A stretch of 64,000 nt of DNA, taken from Candidatus Gastranaerophilales bacterium. GTDB lineage: Bacteria > Cyanobacteriota > Vampirovibrionia > Gastranaerophilales > Gastranaerophilaceae. The stretch lies in contig CALUTD010000008.1 of the NCBI GenBank assembly GCA_944323625.1, positions 1 to 64,000 of the forward strand. Direction: 5' to 3'. Made by a program: the position numbers and the translations under genes. The notes beneath the pieces are model-generated. The model saw only the letters and a program-made list of their open reading frames with translations, was not told where the DNA came from and did no database searches. Below, one piece after another: positions 8,741-17,682 of the stretch (position 1 is its first letter; every line of letters begins with the position of its first letter).

Positions 8741-9587
8741 AAATATAACAAAGAATTATATTCAAGAAATATTTCCCGAACGCCCTCAAAATGCGAATAA
8801 AGGTACTTTTGGCAGAATTTTGAATATCGCCGGCTCAAAACACTATATAGGGGCTGCATATTTATCTTCAATATCTGCATTAAAAATAGGTGCAGGATTT
8901 GTATTATTAGCATGTCCTGAAATAATAGTAAATCCGATTGTTTCCATGGCGCCTGAAATTACTTTTTTACCGCTAAAAAATTCTGAATTTAATGAAATTT
9001 CCGAAGAATTTGAAAAAGCTGAAATTATTTCGGCAGGCTGCGGGCTTTCTACCGAAGAAAATATTAAAAAGTTTTTGTTTGATGTTCTTAAGAATAGAAA
9101 AGAAGAACAATATATAGTGTTGGATGCAGACGGAATAAATATTTTAGCCGGTATACAAGAAGAAATTTCGCTCAAAAACGGAATTATAACTCCTCATCCA
9201 AAAGAGCTTTCAAGACTTTTAAATATAAAAACAGAGGAAATTCTTGAAAATAAAGAAAAATATGCACGTATTGCCGCAAAAAAATATGATTGTATTGTTG
9301 TATTAAAGGGGCACAATACCATCATAACAGATGGAGATGATATATTCATCAATACCACTCAAACATCCGCACTTGCAAAAGCCGGCTCGGGAGATGTTTT
9401 AACAGGAATAATATCAGGATTAATATCTCAGGGGCTTAGTCCTTTGAACGCAGCAATATCAGGTGTATATATTCACGGGCTTGCAGGAGACATTGCCGCT
9501 GAAGATCTAACACAATATTGTGTTTTGGCTTCTGATACAATTGATTATCTTCCTTTTGCTATAAATGAAATTTTAACAGAGGATTAA
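8733..9587 (+). CDS. nnrD: ADP/ATP-dependent NAD(P)H-hydrate dehydratase
   Basis: It repairs hydrated NAD(P)H. The 284-aa ribokinase-like fold contains GTFGRILNIAGS near the start, the VLDADGINIL segment, ITPHPKELSRLL and the catalytic AKAGSGDVLTGIISGL near residue 215. The NnrE epimerase domain often fused in front is absent; the protein starts directly at the dehydratase. It overlaps the trmL stop by 8 nt. Confidence 0.93.
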   Translation: MAKNITKNYIQEIFPERPQNANKGTFGRILNIAGSKHYIGAAYLSSISALKIGAGFVLLACPEIIVNPIVSMAPEITFLPLKNSEFNEISEEFEKAEIISAGCGLSTEENIKKFLFDVLKNRKEEQYIVLDADGINILAGIQEEISLKNGIITPHPKELSRLLNIKTEEILENKEKYARIAAKKYDCIVVLKGHNTIITDGDDIFINTTQTSALAKAGSGDVLTGIISGLISQGLSPLNAAISGVYIHGLAGDIAAEDLTQYCVLASDTIDYLPFAINEILTED

Positions 9588-9593
9588 AAATTA

Positions 9594-10520
9594 ATGGAAA
9601 ATGAAGATATAAAAGCGCTTGAAGCAAAATTACAACAAAATCCCGAAGATTACGCAACTTTGGAATCTTATGCAATTGCTCTTTCCAATTCGGGTCAGAA
9701 TGAAGAAGCATTAAAGTGTTTTACAAAACTCAAAAACTTATTTCCCGAAAACGCACAGGTTTTATATAATATCGGAATAATATTTGAAAAATTAAAAATG
9801 AACGAAGAAGCCCTTATTGCTTATGAAAGAGCCTTTTCTATTGCCCCTGACGATGAAGATATAATGTTTAATCTTGCCGTTCTATATATAAAAACAAGCA
9901 AACTTGATAAAGCGGAAGAGTTGTTTTTTAAAGTTTTAGAAAAAGACGATAAAGATGAAAATTCATATTTTCATCTCGGTGAGATTTATACACGAAAAAA
10001 ACAGTATGATAAAGCGGTTGAACATTTAAAAAAAGCTATTGAACTTGATAGCAGTGACCTAATAGCAAAATTTTATCTTGCTTATGCATATAAAGCTATA
10101 GGACAGACAGGTGAAGCAATAAAATGGTATGAAGACGTAATAAAACAAAATCCTGATTATAGCTGGGCTTATTTTAATTTGGCAGCTATATATTCAGAGC
10201 AAAATAATGATGAAAAAGCCGTTTTTTATTTAGAAAAAACAATTCAAACAAATCCTGAGGACAAAAAGGCCATCAAACTGCTTGTAAAAATATTATGTAA
10301 GAATAAAAAATATAATGTTGCAGAAAAGTTATTAAAGCAGACAATTCAAAAACTCCCTTCGGAAGCGGATATTTATTATCTTCTTGCGCAGGTATATAAA
10401 GAATTAAAAAGCAAATTAAATTATGTAAAATACTTAAAATTTACTCTTCAAAGAAAAGATACATTTTCAGGCAGTTTAGAAAAACTTGAAAATGAAATAA
10501 AAGTGAACGACAAAAAATAA
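9594..10520 (+). CDS. Tetratricopeptide-repeat protein
   Basis: A 308-aa protein made almost entirely of 34-residue TPR units, recognisable by repeated A-Y/F-x-L-A and P-x-D/N segments such as NIGIIFEKLKMNEEALIAYERA and HLGEIYTRKKQYDKAVEHLKKA. About seven to eight units are visible. No signal peptide is seen, so it is probably a cytoplasmic scaffold for protein contacts. It is the last gene of the run starting at 6641 and ends at a hairpin terminator shared with the SRP RNA. Confidence 0.9.
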   Translation: MENEDIKALEAKLQQNPEDYATLESYAIALSNSGQNEEALKCFTKLKNLFPENAQVLYNIGIIFEKLKMNEEALIAYERAFSIAPDDEDIMFNLAVLYIKTSKLDKAEELFFKVLEKDDKDENSYFHLGEIYTRKKQYDKAVEHLKKAIELDSSDLIAKFYLAYAYKAIGQTGEAIKWYEDVIKQNPDYSWAYFNLAAIYSEQNNDEKAVFYLEKTIQTNPEDKKAIKLLVKILCKNKKYNVAEKLLKQTIQKLPSEADIYYLLAQVYKELKSKLNYVKYLKFTLQRKDTFSGSLEKLENEIKVNDKK

Positions 10521-10551
10521 AATGAGAACTCCGGTAAAGAATTCTCATTTT
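10519..10551. terminator. Bidirectional terminator between TPR gene and SRP RNA
   Basis: The perfect stem AAAATGAGAA/TTCTCATTTT (10519-10528 with 10542-10551) has a 13-nt loop. It lies directly at the TPR stop codon and directly past the 3' end of the minus-strand SRP RNA. T-rich tracts follow on both strands. Confidence 0.8.
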
Positions 10552-10552
10552 A

Positions 10553-10809
10553 GCCGTGCCACTACCTATCGACAAAGATAAATAAAGTTTTTTGTTACAA
10601 TTTCTACTTTAAAGATATATACACCCACAGGTAACACCTTAGTGCTGCTATGTTCCCATCCTGACACGGTTCGATGGCCTATGCCATACATACCTTTATT
10701 ATCAACGATTTCATAACAAAGCGCAGTATTTAAAAATGCCTCACAGTAGGCTCTGCACCCCGCTGTGCGTTCGGGTCGAGAGATTCGCAACGTCCCCGTG
10801 GAGCACGGC
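10553..10809 (-). ncRNA. ffs: Signal recognition particle RNA, long bacterial form with Alu domain
   Basis: The minus strand reads GCCGTGCTC at its 5' end and GTGGCACGGC at its 3' end, which pair to close the molecule (257 nt). The S-domain core GTGTCAGG-ATGGGAACAT-AGCAGC carries the conserved symmetric loop (CAGG/AGCAG) capped by a GGAA tetraloop, where Ffh binds. The 5' part (GGGGACGTTGCG, GAACGCAC, GCGGGGTGCAGAG, TGTGAGGC) fits the Alu domain of the large bacterial SRP RNA. Any open frame across it is spurious. It would guide ribosomes making membrane and secreted proteins. Confidence 0.93.
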
Positions 10810-10874
10810 TATATTATTATAAACCGAAAACCTTTTCATTGCAATCGGCCTTGCCGTTTTAACATTATTGAAAT

Positions 10875-11180
10875 TTATTTTAAATAATCCAATACCGTAT
10901 TCAATAAATCATATTTTGATTTATACCCTGCAAAGCGCCCGATAAGGTTACCTTCTTTAAATATAAGAAAAGAAGGAAATGCCTGTATTCCGTATTTGGC
11001 AGTAATTTTAGGATTTTTATCAGGATCTATCTCCCCTATCCATATATCTTGATTCGCTATTTCATTTAATATGGGTTTTTGTTTTTTGCAATATCCGCAC
11101 CATGGTGCTGTAAAAGCAACAAGCTTTATGCCTTCTTTAATATTTTCATTAAAATTATTTTCATTCAATTCTTGAAGCAT
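10875..11180 (-). CDS. Thioredoxin-family protein
   Basis: A 101-aa single-domain thioredoxin fold with active site APWCGYCKKQKP (residues about 30-41) and the cis-proline segment AFPSF. The CGYC motif differs from the CGPC of classic thioredoxin, so it may be a specialised reductant. No signal peptide is visible, which suggests a cytoplasmic dithiol reductant. A GGAG site precedes ATG 11180. It stands alone between the SRP RNA and a divergent small gene. Confidence 0.9.
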   Translation of the reverse strand: MLQELNENNFNENIKEGIKLVAFTAPWCGYCKKQKPILNEIANQDIWIGEIDPDKNPKITAKYGIQAFPSFLIFKEGNLIGRFAGYKSKYDLLNTVLDYLK

Positions 11181-11319
11181 TATAATCTCCTTTTTAATGT
11201 ACCAAAAAATTCTTTATAAATCTTATACTGGTTATTATGATTATTCAACGTGAAAAAAATATGCCGGTTAGGTAATTATTTTTTTTTATTATATTTGTAT
11301 ATTTATTTTGGAGGAAAAA

Positions 11320-11574
11320 ATGATAGAAAAAAGAAATGATATTAATCCTGAAAGAGGATTAAAAGAATATAACAATGTAAAATTTGCAGATGAGACAAAT
11401 AAAAAATATCCGATTGATACACCTGAACATATAAGAGCCGCATGGTCATATTTTCATATGCCTAGAAATTATGAAAAATACGATGAAAAAGACAGAGAAA
11501 CAATCAAAAACAAAATAATTAAAGCCTGGCAAATGCAAATTTCGCCTGATGGTCCGCCATCAAAAGATGAATAG
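11320..11574 (+). CDS. Small conserved-looking protein, possibly DUF6582-like
   Basis: The start ATG at 11320 is preceded by GGAGG, giving 84 aa; an in-frame TTG at 11308 lies before the ribosome site and is not used here. The sequence is charged, with the segment KKYPIDTPEHIRAAWSYFHMP, which resembles a short domain seen in phage-associated and host proteins of unknown function. No signal peptide or membrane segment is visible. Function unknown. Confidence 0.7.
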   Translation: MIEKRNDINPERGLKEYNNVKFADETNKKYPIDTPEHIRAAWSYFHMPRNYEKYDEKDRETIKNKIIKAWQMQISPDGPPSKDE

Positions 11575-11577
11575 TTT

Positions 11578-12057
11578 TTATTTTCTTATAACAAGTCTTT
11601 CAAGTTTTCTTACAAATCTTGTAAGTTTATTTTCTTTATCTTTTGTAATTGAATCAACTAAAATAGTTTTAGCCCCTAAAAGTTTTCCGGCCAGGATATC
11701 TGTCAGAGGTCTGTCACCGATTACAACAGTTTCTTCAGGCTTTACACTGACAGATTTTAAAAAATTACGCATAATTTTAGGTGATGGTTTATTTGCATTT
11801 CCTATTACCGTAAAATTGGAAATTGTCTGTACTTTTGAAATATAATCTTTATTTTTATTATTGCTTACAATAGCCAAAACAAAATTTTGCTTTAATTCCT
11901 GAAATAAAGTAATTACTTCAGGCGGATATTCACCGGATTTAGAAGGCATTACAGTACTGTCTAAATCAAATAAAACAGCATTTATTCCCAAAGCTTTTAT
12001 TTCTTTAAAATCAATATCAAACAAAGATTCAACATTATAATCAGGTTTTAAAATCAT
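11578..12057 (-). CDS. YqeG-family HAD-type phosphatase
   Basis: A 159-aa HAD-superfamily (subclass IIIA) protein. The catalytic motif LFDLDSTVMPS (residues about 30-40) holds the nucleophile and acid-base aspartates, VSNN is motif II, and VIGDRPLTDILAGKLLGA is motif IV. The family is found next to translation or shikimate genes and its physiological substrate is unsettled. Its ATG overlaps the stop of the upstream U32 peptidase gene (4 nt), so the two are co-expressed. Confidence 0.9.
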   Translation of the reverse strand: MILKPDYNVESLFDIDFKEIKALGINAVLFDLDSTVMPSKSGEYPPEVITLFQELKQNFVLAIVSNNKNKDYISKVQTISNFTVIGNANKPSPKIMRNFLKSVSVKPEETVVIGDRPLTDILAGKLLGAKTILVDSITKDKENKLTRFVRKLERLVIRK

Positions 12058-13304
12058 CTTAAATTTTTTACTCCGATAGTTCTTGCAAGTGCGTATTTAT
12101 AATTCTTAGGTTCTTTTGAGAGCTCTAAAAACGTAATATCATTTGTATTTGATAATTCTTTTTCTTCATTTGTTTTAGAGTCATATATTTTTAAAACTTT
12201 TGTTCTAAAACATTCTTCAGGGGTAATTATTTCTATTTCATCATTTAATAAAAATTTATTTTTTGTAAGTACTTTATATTTATTTCCAATTTTGTCAAGG
12301 AAAACGCATAAACAGTCAGCACCGGCGAGTCCTTTTGATATATCGTAGCTGTAGCCTTCGGAATCGGCTTTATGAAGATAAAACCCGGTCGTATAGCCTC
12401 TGTTGCCTATTTTTATAATTTCATTATAGTTTTCTTCTTTATTTATACTGCCGGTTGTAAGATAATCATCAATAGCTTTTCTGTATGCTTTTGCAACTGC
12501 GGATACATAGTATAAACTTTTTGTTCTTCCCTCTATTTTAAATGAGTCAATACCTAAATCAATTAATTCGGGAAGATAATTAATTAATGCCAAATCCTTG
12601 GGACTTAATATATGAGTTCCTCTTTCAGTTTCTGTTATATCGAAATATTCTCCCTCTCTTGTTTCTTCAAGCAGTTTATAACTCCAGCGGCAAGACTGAG
12701 AGCAGTTGCCATGGTTAGCTTTTCTTTCTCCTTTAGTCATATAATCACTTATAAGACATCTTCCGGAGAACGACACGCACTGGGCACCATGAACAAATAC
12801 TTCAAGCTCCATATCAGGTACTTTATTTTTTATTTCTTCAATTTGTTCAAGCGATAAATCACGAGAGAGTACAACTCTTTGAGCACCTAAATCCTGCCAA
12901 AATCTTACTGCCTCATAGTTTAGAATATTTGTTTGAGTGCTTACATGAAGCGGAATTTTACTCATATATTTTTTTATTATGTTATAAACTCCAAAATCAG
13001 AAAATAATATGGCATCAGGATTTGCTTCATTAATTTTCTCGGCAGCCTCTATCATTTGATTTATATCTTTGTTATACGCAAATATATTAAGAGTAAGATA
13101 TACTTTTTTATTCATTGAATGAGCAAGGTCAATACAGTCTTTAAGATTATCTAGAGTTATAAGTTCTCCTTTTCGCATTGCTCTCAGGCTAAAATCAACC
13201 ATACCCAAATAAACTGCATCTGCACCGTAGTGTATTGCATAATCCAGCTTTTCTCTGCTTCCTGCAGGAAGTAAAAGTTCGGGTCTTTTTAAAGTCTTTT
13301 TCAT
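12054..13304 (-). CDS. U32-family peptidase-like protein
   Basis: A 416-aa protein of the U32 family, related to the tRNA/rRNA hydroxylation proteins TrhP and RlhA. It has the TIM-barrel start ELLLPAGSREKLDYAIHYGADAVYLG, a cysteine cluster typical of the family (GAQCVSFSGRCLIS, NCSQSCRWSY) that probably binds an Fe-S cluster, and FKIEGRTKSLYYVSAV. Whether it cleaves peptides or assists RNA hydroxylation cannot be decided. A TACAAT box lies 7 nt before the ATG, with no Shine-Dalgarno. Confidence 0.88.
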   Translation of the reverse strand: MKKTLKRPELLLPAGSREKLDYAIHYGADAVYLGMVDFSLRAMRKGELITLDNLKDCIDLAHSMNKKVYLTLNIFAYNKDINQMIEAAEKINEANPDAILFSDFGVYNIIKKYMSKIPLHVSTQTNILNYEAVRFWQDLGAQRVVLSRDLSLEQIEEIKNKVPDMELEVFVHGAQCVSFSGRCLISDYMTKGERKANHGNCSQSCRWSYKLLEETREGEYFDITETERGTHILSPKDLALINYLPELIDLGIDSFKIEGRTKSLYYVSAVAKAYRKAIDDYLTTGSINKEENYNEIIKIGNRGYTTGFYLHKADSEGYSYDISKGLAGADCLCVFLDKIGNKYKVLTKNKFLLNDEIEIITPEECFRTKVLKIYDSKTNEEKELSNTNDITFLELSKEPKNYKYALARTIGVKNLR

Positions 13305-13317
13305 AACTTCTATTGTA

Positions 13318-13968
13318 CTACAAACAGTTTTTTATTTTTGAAAGGTCATCAGTTGTTGTAATTTTGAAATTCGAATATTCACTTTCAACTATTGATGTTT
13401 TTAAACCTTCTTGTTCATATAATAAAGAATCATCAGTAAAATTTTGACCTTTATATTTTTCATGTAATCTCAATATTGTAGAAAAATCGAATATTTGAGG
13501 TGTCTGCGCATTCCAAAGTGTATTTCTGTCGGGAGTTGAAATAATTTGCATATTTTCATCAACTATTTTTATTGTATCAACCGTTTTGACTGCCGCAATT
13601 GCCGCATTTGTTTGTTTTGCTTTCTCTAAACATCTAATAATTACGTCTTTTTTAACAAAAGGTCTTGCACCGTCATGAATTATTACATACTTACAATCTG
13701 TGCATTCTTTTAATCCTTTATATACTGATTCCTGACGATTCAAACCACCCGGGATGATTTTAACTTTCAAAAAATTTTTAAATATTTCTCTTAACTCATC
13801 AATAATATCAATGTTTGAAGGTATTATGATTTCATCTATAAAATCAAGTTCATCAAAAGTTTTTACAGTGTAATAAATAATCGGATGATTTTTTATTTGA
13901 TATAAAAGTTTATTAATATTTTTAAATCTTGATGACGAGCCGCCTGCCGTAATTATAGTACTTATCAT
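13318..13968 (-). CDS. ispD: 2-C-methyl-D-erythritol 4-phosphate cytidylyltransferase
   Basis: It forms CDP-methylerythritol in the MEP pathway for isoprenoids. The 216-aa protein opens with the nucleotide-binding loop ITAGGSSSRFKNINKLL, has VIIHDGARPFV near residue 96, and T-P-Q-I-F in WNAQTPQIFDF. Both motifs are diagnostic. AGGAAC precedes ATG 13968. It lies 11 nt downstream of thiL and 13 nt upstream of the U32 gene in a minus-strand run. Confidence 0.95.
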   Translation of the reverse strand: MISTIITAGGSSSRFKNINKLLYQIKNHPIIYYTVKTFDELDFIDEIIIPSNIDIIDELREIFKNFLKVKIIPGGLNRQESVYKGLKECTDCKYVIIHDGARPFVKKDVIIRCLEKAKQTNAAIAAVKTVDTIKIVDENMQIISTPDRNTLWNAQTPQIFDFSTILRLHEKYKGQNFTDDSLLYEQEGLKTSIVESEYSNFKITTTDDLSKIKNCL

Positions 13969-13979
13969 ATTCTTAGTTC

Positions 13980-14930
13980 CTAAAAATGATTAAAAGAATT
14001 GGATTCAAAAGTTTCTTTTTTTATATACTCAATATTTTCACTGTCTTTTATAATAACACATGGTTTAGTATCTTTATTTAAAACTCTACCTATACAGGTA
14101 AAAGTATTTTTATCCAGTTTGTTATATATATTCTCATTAACACATAAAATTAGTTCATAATCCTCAGCGCCCCATTTTACAAAGTGTTTGTAATCCAAAT
14201 TATTTACTTTTGAAAAATGAATTAATTCAGTCGAAACCGGAACTTTTGACAAATCAAGTTCCATTGTGTGAGCGCTTGCTTCTGATATTTTATATAGCGC
14301 ATCAATAAGCCCGTCTGATGTATCCATTGCAGCAATATTACAATCAATAATATTCCCTGCCTCTATAGCTTCTTTTATTCTTGCTTTAGGGCTTAAATGC
14401 GCTGTTATTAAATTGTCAGAGGCATATAAAAATTGACTCAATGCATACAATCCGGCGCCGCTTGAACCATAGTTTCCTGTTGTAAGTATATAATCTCCTT
14501 TTTTTGCAAAACTCCTTGATGTTATATAGTTAAATATTTTTTTTCCAAGTGCACATATTGAAATGACTATTTTATCACTGCCTGTTATATCTCCACCGGT
14601 GAGAACAATATTATATTCATTGCAAACTTCATTTATTCCACGGTAAAGTTCAGATACAAAATTTTCTTTAATATTTTTTGGCATTGATAGAGAAACAGAA
14701 ATATACTCAGGCTTAGATAAAGCTGCAGCGAGGTCTGATAAATTAACATTTACAGCCTTTTTACCAAGTAAATACGGAGTTGTAGTGTGCATAGAAAAAT
14801 GTACATCCTCAACAAGAGTATCCTGAGTAATAAATATACCTAAATCACCAAGATATGCACAATCATCCCCGATTATGCCATTATTGTTAGAAGTATTTTT
14901 AATTATATTTAAAAAATCAAGTTCTTTCAT
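13980..14930 (-). CDS. thiL: Thiamine-monophosphate kinase
   Basis: It phosphorylates thiamine phosphate to the active cofactor thiamine diphosphate. The 316-aa PurM-like protein has the metal-binding segments IIGDDCAYL and TQDTLVEDVHF near residues 20-40, LSDLAAALSKP, LTGGDITGSD and MDTSDGLIDAL, all standard for ThiL. It is first of the run thiL-ispD-U32-YqeG. The reading direction away from pgi leaves a divergent promoter region at 14931-15057. Confidence 0.95.
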   Translation of the reverse strand: MKELDFLNIIKNTSNNNGIIGDDCAYLGDLGIFITQDTLVEDVHFSMHTTTPYLLGKKAVNVNLSDLAAALSKPEYISVSLSMPKNIKENFVSELYRGINEVCNEYNIVLTGGDITGSDKIVISICALGKKIFNYITSRSFAKKGDYILTTGNYGSSGAGLYALSQFLYASDNLITAHLSPKARIKEAIEAGNIIDCNIAAMDTSDGLIDALYKISEASAHTMELDLSKVPVSTELIHFSKVNNLDYKHFVKWGAEDYELILCVNENIYNKLDKNTFTCIGRVLNKDTKPCVIIKDSENIEYIKKETFESNSFNHF

Positions 14931-15057
14931 ATAAAAAATATTACAGCAAAAAATTTAATTATGTAACATATATACAGGAATTACTTTTAATTTAGTAATA
15001 AGCATGTACAATAATTATATGAAAGTCGAACATTATTAATATTGAAGCGAGGAATAA

Positions 15058-16458
15058 ATGATAGAATTAAACTATCGTAACATTAAGAAAGAAGTAATCG
15101 GAGAAGAAAACGGTCTTAATATCGAAGAAGAATTTCAAACATATAAAGATACTATTCACCGCATAATAGCAGATTTAAACTCCAATAAAGATAAACCCGG
15201 CCAAAATCTTAAATGGATGAACCTCGGATATAACGAAGAAACGATATGGTATGTTAAAGAATTTGCAGCTATGGTCGAAAATAGGTTCGATAACATATTA
15301 ATATTGGGCCTCGGAGGTTCTGCATTAGGAGGAAAAGCTGTTTGTGAAGCACTTTTACCCCCGTATTGGAATTTCCTTACAAAAGAACAGAGAAATAATT
15401 ATCCGCGAATTTTCTTCCTTGATAATATTGACCCCGACCAAATGAATTCAATATTAAATATTCTCGATTTAAAGAAAACATTGGTTAATGTAATTACTAA
15501 ATCAGGCTCTACCGCAGAAGTTATGGCCCAATATATGATACTTAAAGACCTGATGGAAAAAGAACTGGGTGACGATTACAGAAAAAATGTTATAGCAACA
15601 ACCGATAAAAATGTCGGTATATTAAAACAGCTTTCTGACCAGGAAGGGTACAAGACTTTCTATATCCCTGATGATGTTGCAGGCAGGTTCTCCGTTTTTT
15701 CCGCTGTCGGACTTCTTCCGTTCGCACTTGTGGGGATTAATATCGAAGAAATTACCCAGGGCATAAAAGATATGGATCTTGCACTCAAGAATACCGATAT
15801 AAACTATAATATAGCAGCACAAAATGCACTTATCCATTTTTTAATGAACATTAAAAAAGGTAAAAGAATCTCTGTTATGATGCCTTATTCAAACAGATTA
15901 AGATACGTTGCCGACTGGTATTGCCAGCTTTGGGCAGAATCTTTGGGTAAAGAAAGAGATAAAAATAATAATATAGTAAATACAGGGCAAACCCCTGTAA
16001 AAGCAATAGGAGTAACAGATCAGCACTCTCAAATTCAACTTTATAACGAAGGCCCAAATGACAAAATTATAAACTTCTTAAGAGTTGCCGAATTTGATAC
16101 AACACTTGAAATCCCGAATATCTTTGAATACACAGGAATAAGCTATTTGGGCGGAAAAACAATGAATCAACTATTTAATGCAGAAGCCGATTCAACAATG
16201 GCTTCATTGATTGACTATAAACGCCCAAATGTAACAATAACTATTCCAAAAATAACACCTTACTATATTGGGCAGCTTTTGTATATGTTAGAAGTGCAAA
16301 CTGCAATTACAGGTGCGCTTTATAATATTGATACATTTAATCAACCCGGAGTTGAACAATCAAAGAACTATACATACGCTTTAATGGGCAGGATAGGTTA
16401 TGAAGACTCTGCAAATGAGCTTCACGAAAAACTCTTTAATAGTGCTTCATTAGTGTAA
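15058..16458 (+). CDS. pgi: Glucose-6-phosphate isomerase
   Basis: It interconverts glucose-6-phosphate and fructose-6-phosphate. The 466-aa protein has the SIS-domain sugar-phosphate loop LGLGGSALGGKAVCEAL near residue 80 and the ITKSGSTAEVM segment near 148. Near the C-terminus, QPGVEQSKNY contains the signature glutamine and catalytic-lysine region. A GAGGAATAA site precedes the ATG. The length is close to the bacterial short type. With glgP, gdhA and the ROK kinase in this window it fits glycogen/glucose use. Confidence 0.95.
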   Translation: MIELNYRNIKKEVIGEENGLNIEEEFQTYKDTIHRIIADLNSNKDKPGQNLKWMNLGYNEETIWYVKEFAAMVENRFDNILILGLGGSALGGKAVCEALLPPYWNFLTKEQRNNYPRIFFLDNIDPDQMNSILNILDLKKTLVNVITKSGSTAEVMAQYMILKDLMEKELGDDYRKNVIATTDKNVGILKQLSDQEGYKTFYIPDDVAGRFSVFSAVGLLPFALVGINIEEITQGIKDMDLALKNTDINYNIAAQNALIHFLMNIKKGKRISVMMPYSNRLRYVADWYCQLWAESLGKERDKNNNIVNTGQTPVKAIGVTDQHSQIQLYNEGPNDKIINFLRVAEFDTTLEIPNIFEYTGISYLGGKTMNQLFNAEADSTMASLIDYKRPNVTITIPKITPYYIGQLLYMLEVQTAITGALYNIDTFNQPGVEQSKNYTYALMGRIGYEDSANELHEKLFNSASLV

Positions 16459-16506
16459 AATTTTTTATTATAGTGAAATAAAAATAAACTACCCACTTAG
16501 AATGTG

Positions 16507-16538
16507 TGTATATGCTACGTAATTTTTTGACAAAAATT
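16507..16538 (+). repeat. Short dispersed motif TGTATATG(T/C)TACGTAATT...TGACAAAA
   Basis: One of at least four related copies around the repeat island: 16507-16538 and 17160-17190 are direct, 17547-17575 and 17931-17955 are inverted. A weaker match lies near 14957-14978. They flank the larger repeats and may be element ends. Confidence 0.55.
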
Positions 16539-16569
16539 GAATTTATTTAATATTAAAAAATACATACCC

Positions 16570-16650
16570 GCAGCAGCGGGTTTCTAACTAGATTAACTTA
16601 TTTTTGACTTTATCCAACTTATTTTTAGCCCAGCGGCGGGTTTCTAACCA
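16570..16650. repeat. Two diverged tandem copies of a ~60-bp unit
   Basis: The units begin near 16570 and 16630. Each has a GC-rich head ending GGGTTTCTAAC followed by a tail with AACTTATTTTT. They are related to the 58-bp array at 17683 but have a different head sequence. Confidence 0.6.
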
Positions 16651-16651
16651 A

Positions 16652-16890
16652 AATTAAATAAAAAAATTAAAATTTGACAGCCTATATTTCTTTTCCCAAA
16701 TAATGCTTATTGAAACAATAAAAAGGCGGAGTACTGTTTGAGCTGGCGTTAGCCCGTGAGTTACGCAGCCTTAAGTTGAAATTAGCATTATTGGAAAAAA
16801 ATATCGAGCGGAAAATTTTATTTTTTTTATTTATTAAATTTAAAACTCCGAAAAATACACGTGTACTTCCAGGCCGGTAAGATCCTGAGC
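16652..16890. repeat. Repeat unit C, copy 1 (MITE-like)
   Basis: The unit starts with an AT tract and a TTGACAGCCTATATTTC-like block. A core bounded by inverted AATAATGCT/AGCATTATT encloses a GCGTTAGCCCGTGAGTTACGC stretch. It ends with ATATCGAGCGGAAAATTTTA and CGGTAAGATCCTGA. It is repeated almost completely at 17223-17450, and its first 40 bp recur at 23676-23716. No protein is encoded, so it resembles a non-autonomous element. Confidence 0.65.
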
Positions 16891-17160
16891 TCGCTTTGCT
16901 TCTTGGATTTCCCTCTCGGCTCAATCTTGTATCTCCGCTTTCAGAAACCTTACGGTTTCTTGCTGCTGTCTTGTTTTTGCTTCCTCTCGGACAAGTGTTT
17001 GCTTCGCTATCGCTGCCGCAAACTTTTGTCCTCACATATTCGGGCTGGGGCACTCTGTGCCACGGCGCCTTACGCAAAAACGCTTCGACCGATTTTCGCC
17101 TCTTCGGGCTCGCACGCTTCCGCGTGACTCCGCCATACGGGAAATCCGCTCCTCAGGATT
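16861..17160. repeat. GC-rich hairpin repeat, family A, inverted copy
   Basis: The reverse complement of the modules at 1-262, including GAAACC-GTAA-GGTTTC, CACGC-GGAA-GCGTG and the AAATCC/GGATTT pair. An extra module (CGCTATCGCTG ... CATATTCGGGCT) is shared with family B at 51.5 kb. It lies between the two copies of repeat unit C. Confidence 0.7.
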
Positions 17161-17222
17161 GTATATGTTACATAATTCGATGACAAAATTAAGGTTTTAA
17201 TATGTCGAAAATACATATCATA

Positions 17223-17450
17223 AATTAAATAAAAAAATAAAATTTAACAGCCTATATTTCTTTTCCTCAATAATGCTTATTGAAACAACATAAAGGCGTA
17301 GTACTGTCTGAACGGGCGTTAGCCCGTGAGTTACGCAGCCTTAAGTTGAAATTAGCATTATTGGAAAAAAATATCGAGCGGAAAATTTTATTTTTTTATT
17401 TAATTTAACAGATTAAAGTGCACTTCCCTATCGGTAAGATCCTGAACAGA
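17223..17450. repeat. Repeat unit C, copy 2
   Basis: The same order of blocks as 16652-16890: AT tract, CCTATATTTCTTTTCC, AATAATGCT ... AGCATTATT, ATATCGAGCGGAAAATTTTA, CGGTAAGATCCTGA. A few substitutions separate the copies. The pair flanks the family A block, so the arrangement could have arisen by duplication or by insertion between copies. Confidence 0.65.
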
Positions 17451-17493
17451 TTGAAAAACTGTGCTAACGCACGTTTTTCTAATCTTTCAGGAT
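17445..17493. repeat. Long imperfect hairpin
   Basis: CCTGA-AGATT-AAAAAC-GTGC pairs with GCAC-GTTTTT-AATCT-TCAGG around a TAAC loop, with small bulges. It may be a folded RNA end or an element terminus. Confidence 0.55.
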
Positions 17494-17682
17494 GACAATT
17501 AAAACAAATTGTAAAATACTAATAGTCTTTCCTTTTATTTTTATATTTTTGTCATTGAATTACGTAACATATACAAGGATGACAACTTTATAGTATTATC
17601 TTTTCATTTTTCATCATACTGAACTATAGTATTTTTTAATAAATTAACAAAAAAACTACTACCCCTTTCGTCAACCTAAACC

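Noticed and set aside
10566-10790. 74-codon open frame on the minus strand
   Set aside because: It lies wholly inside the SRP RNA, whose structure and conserved loops explain the sequence.
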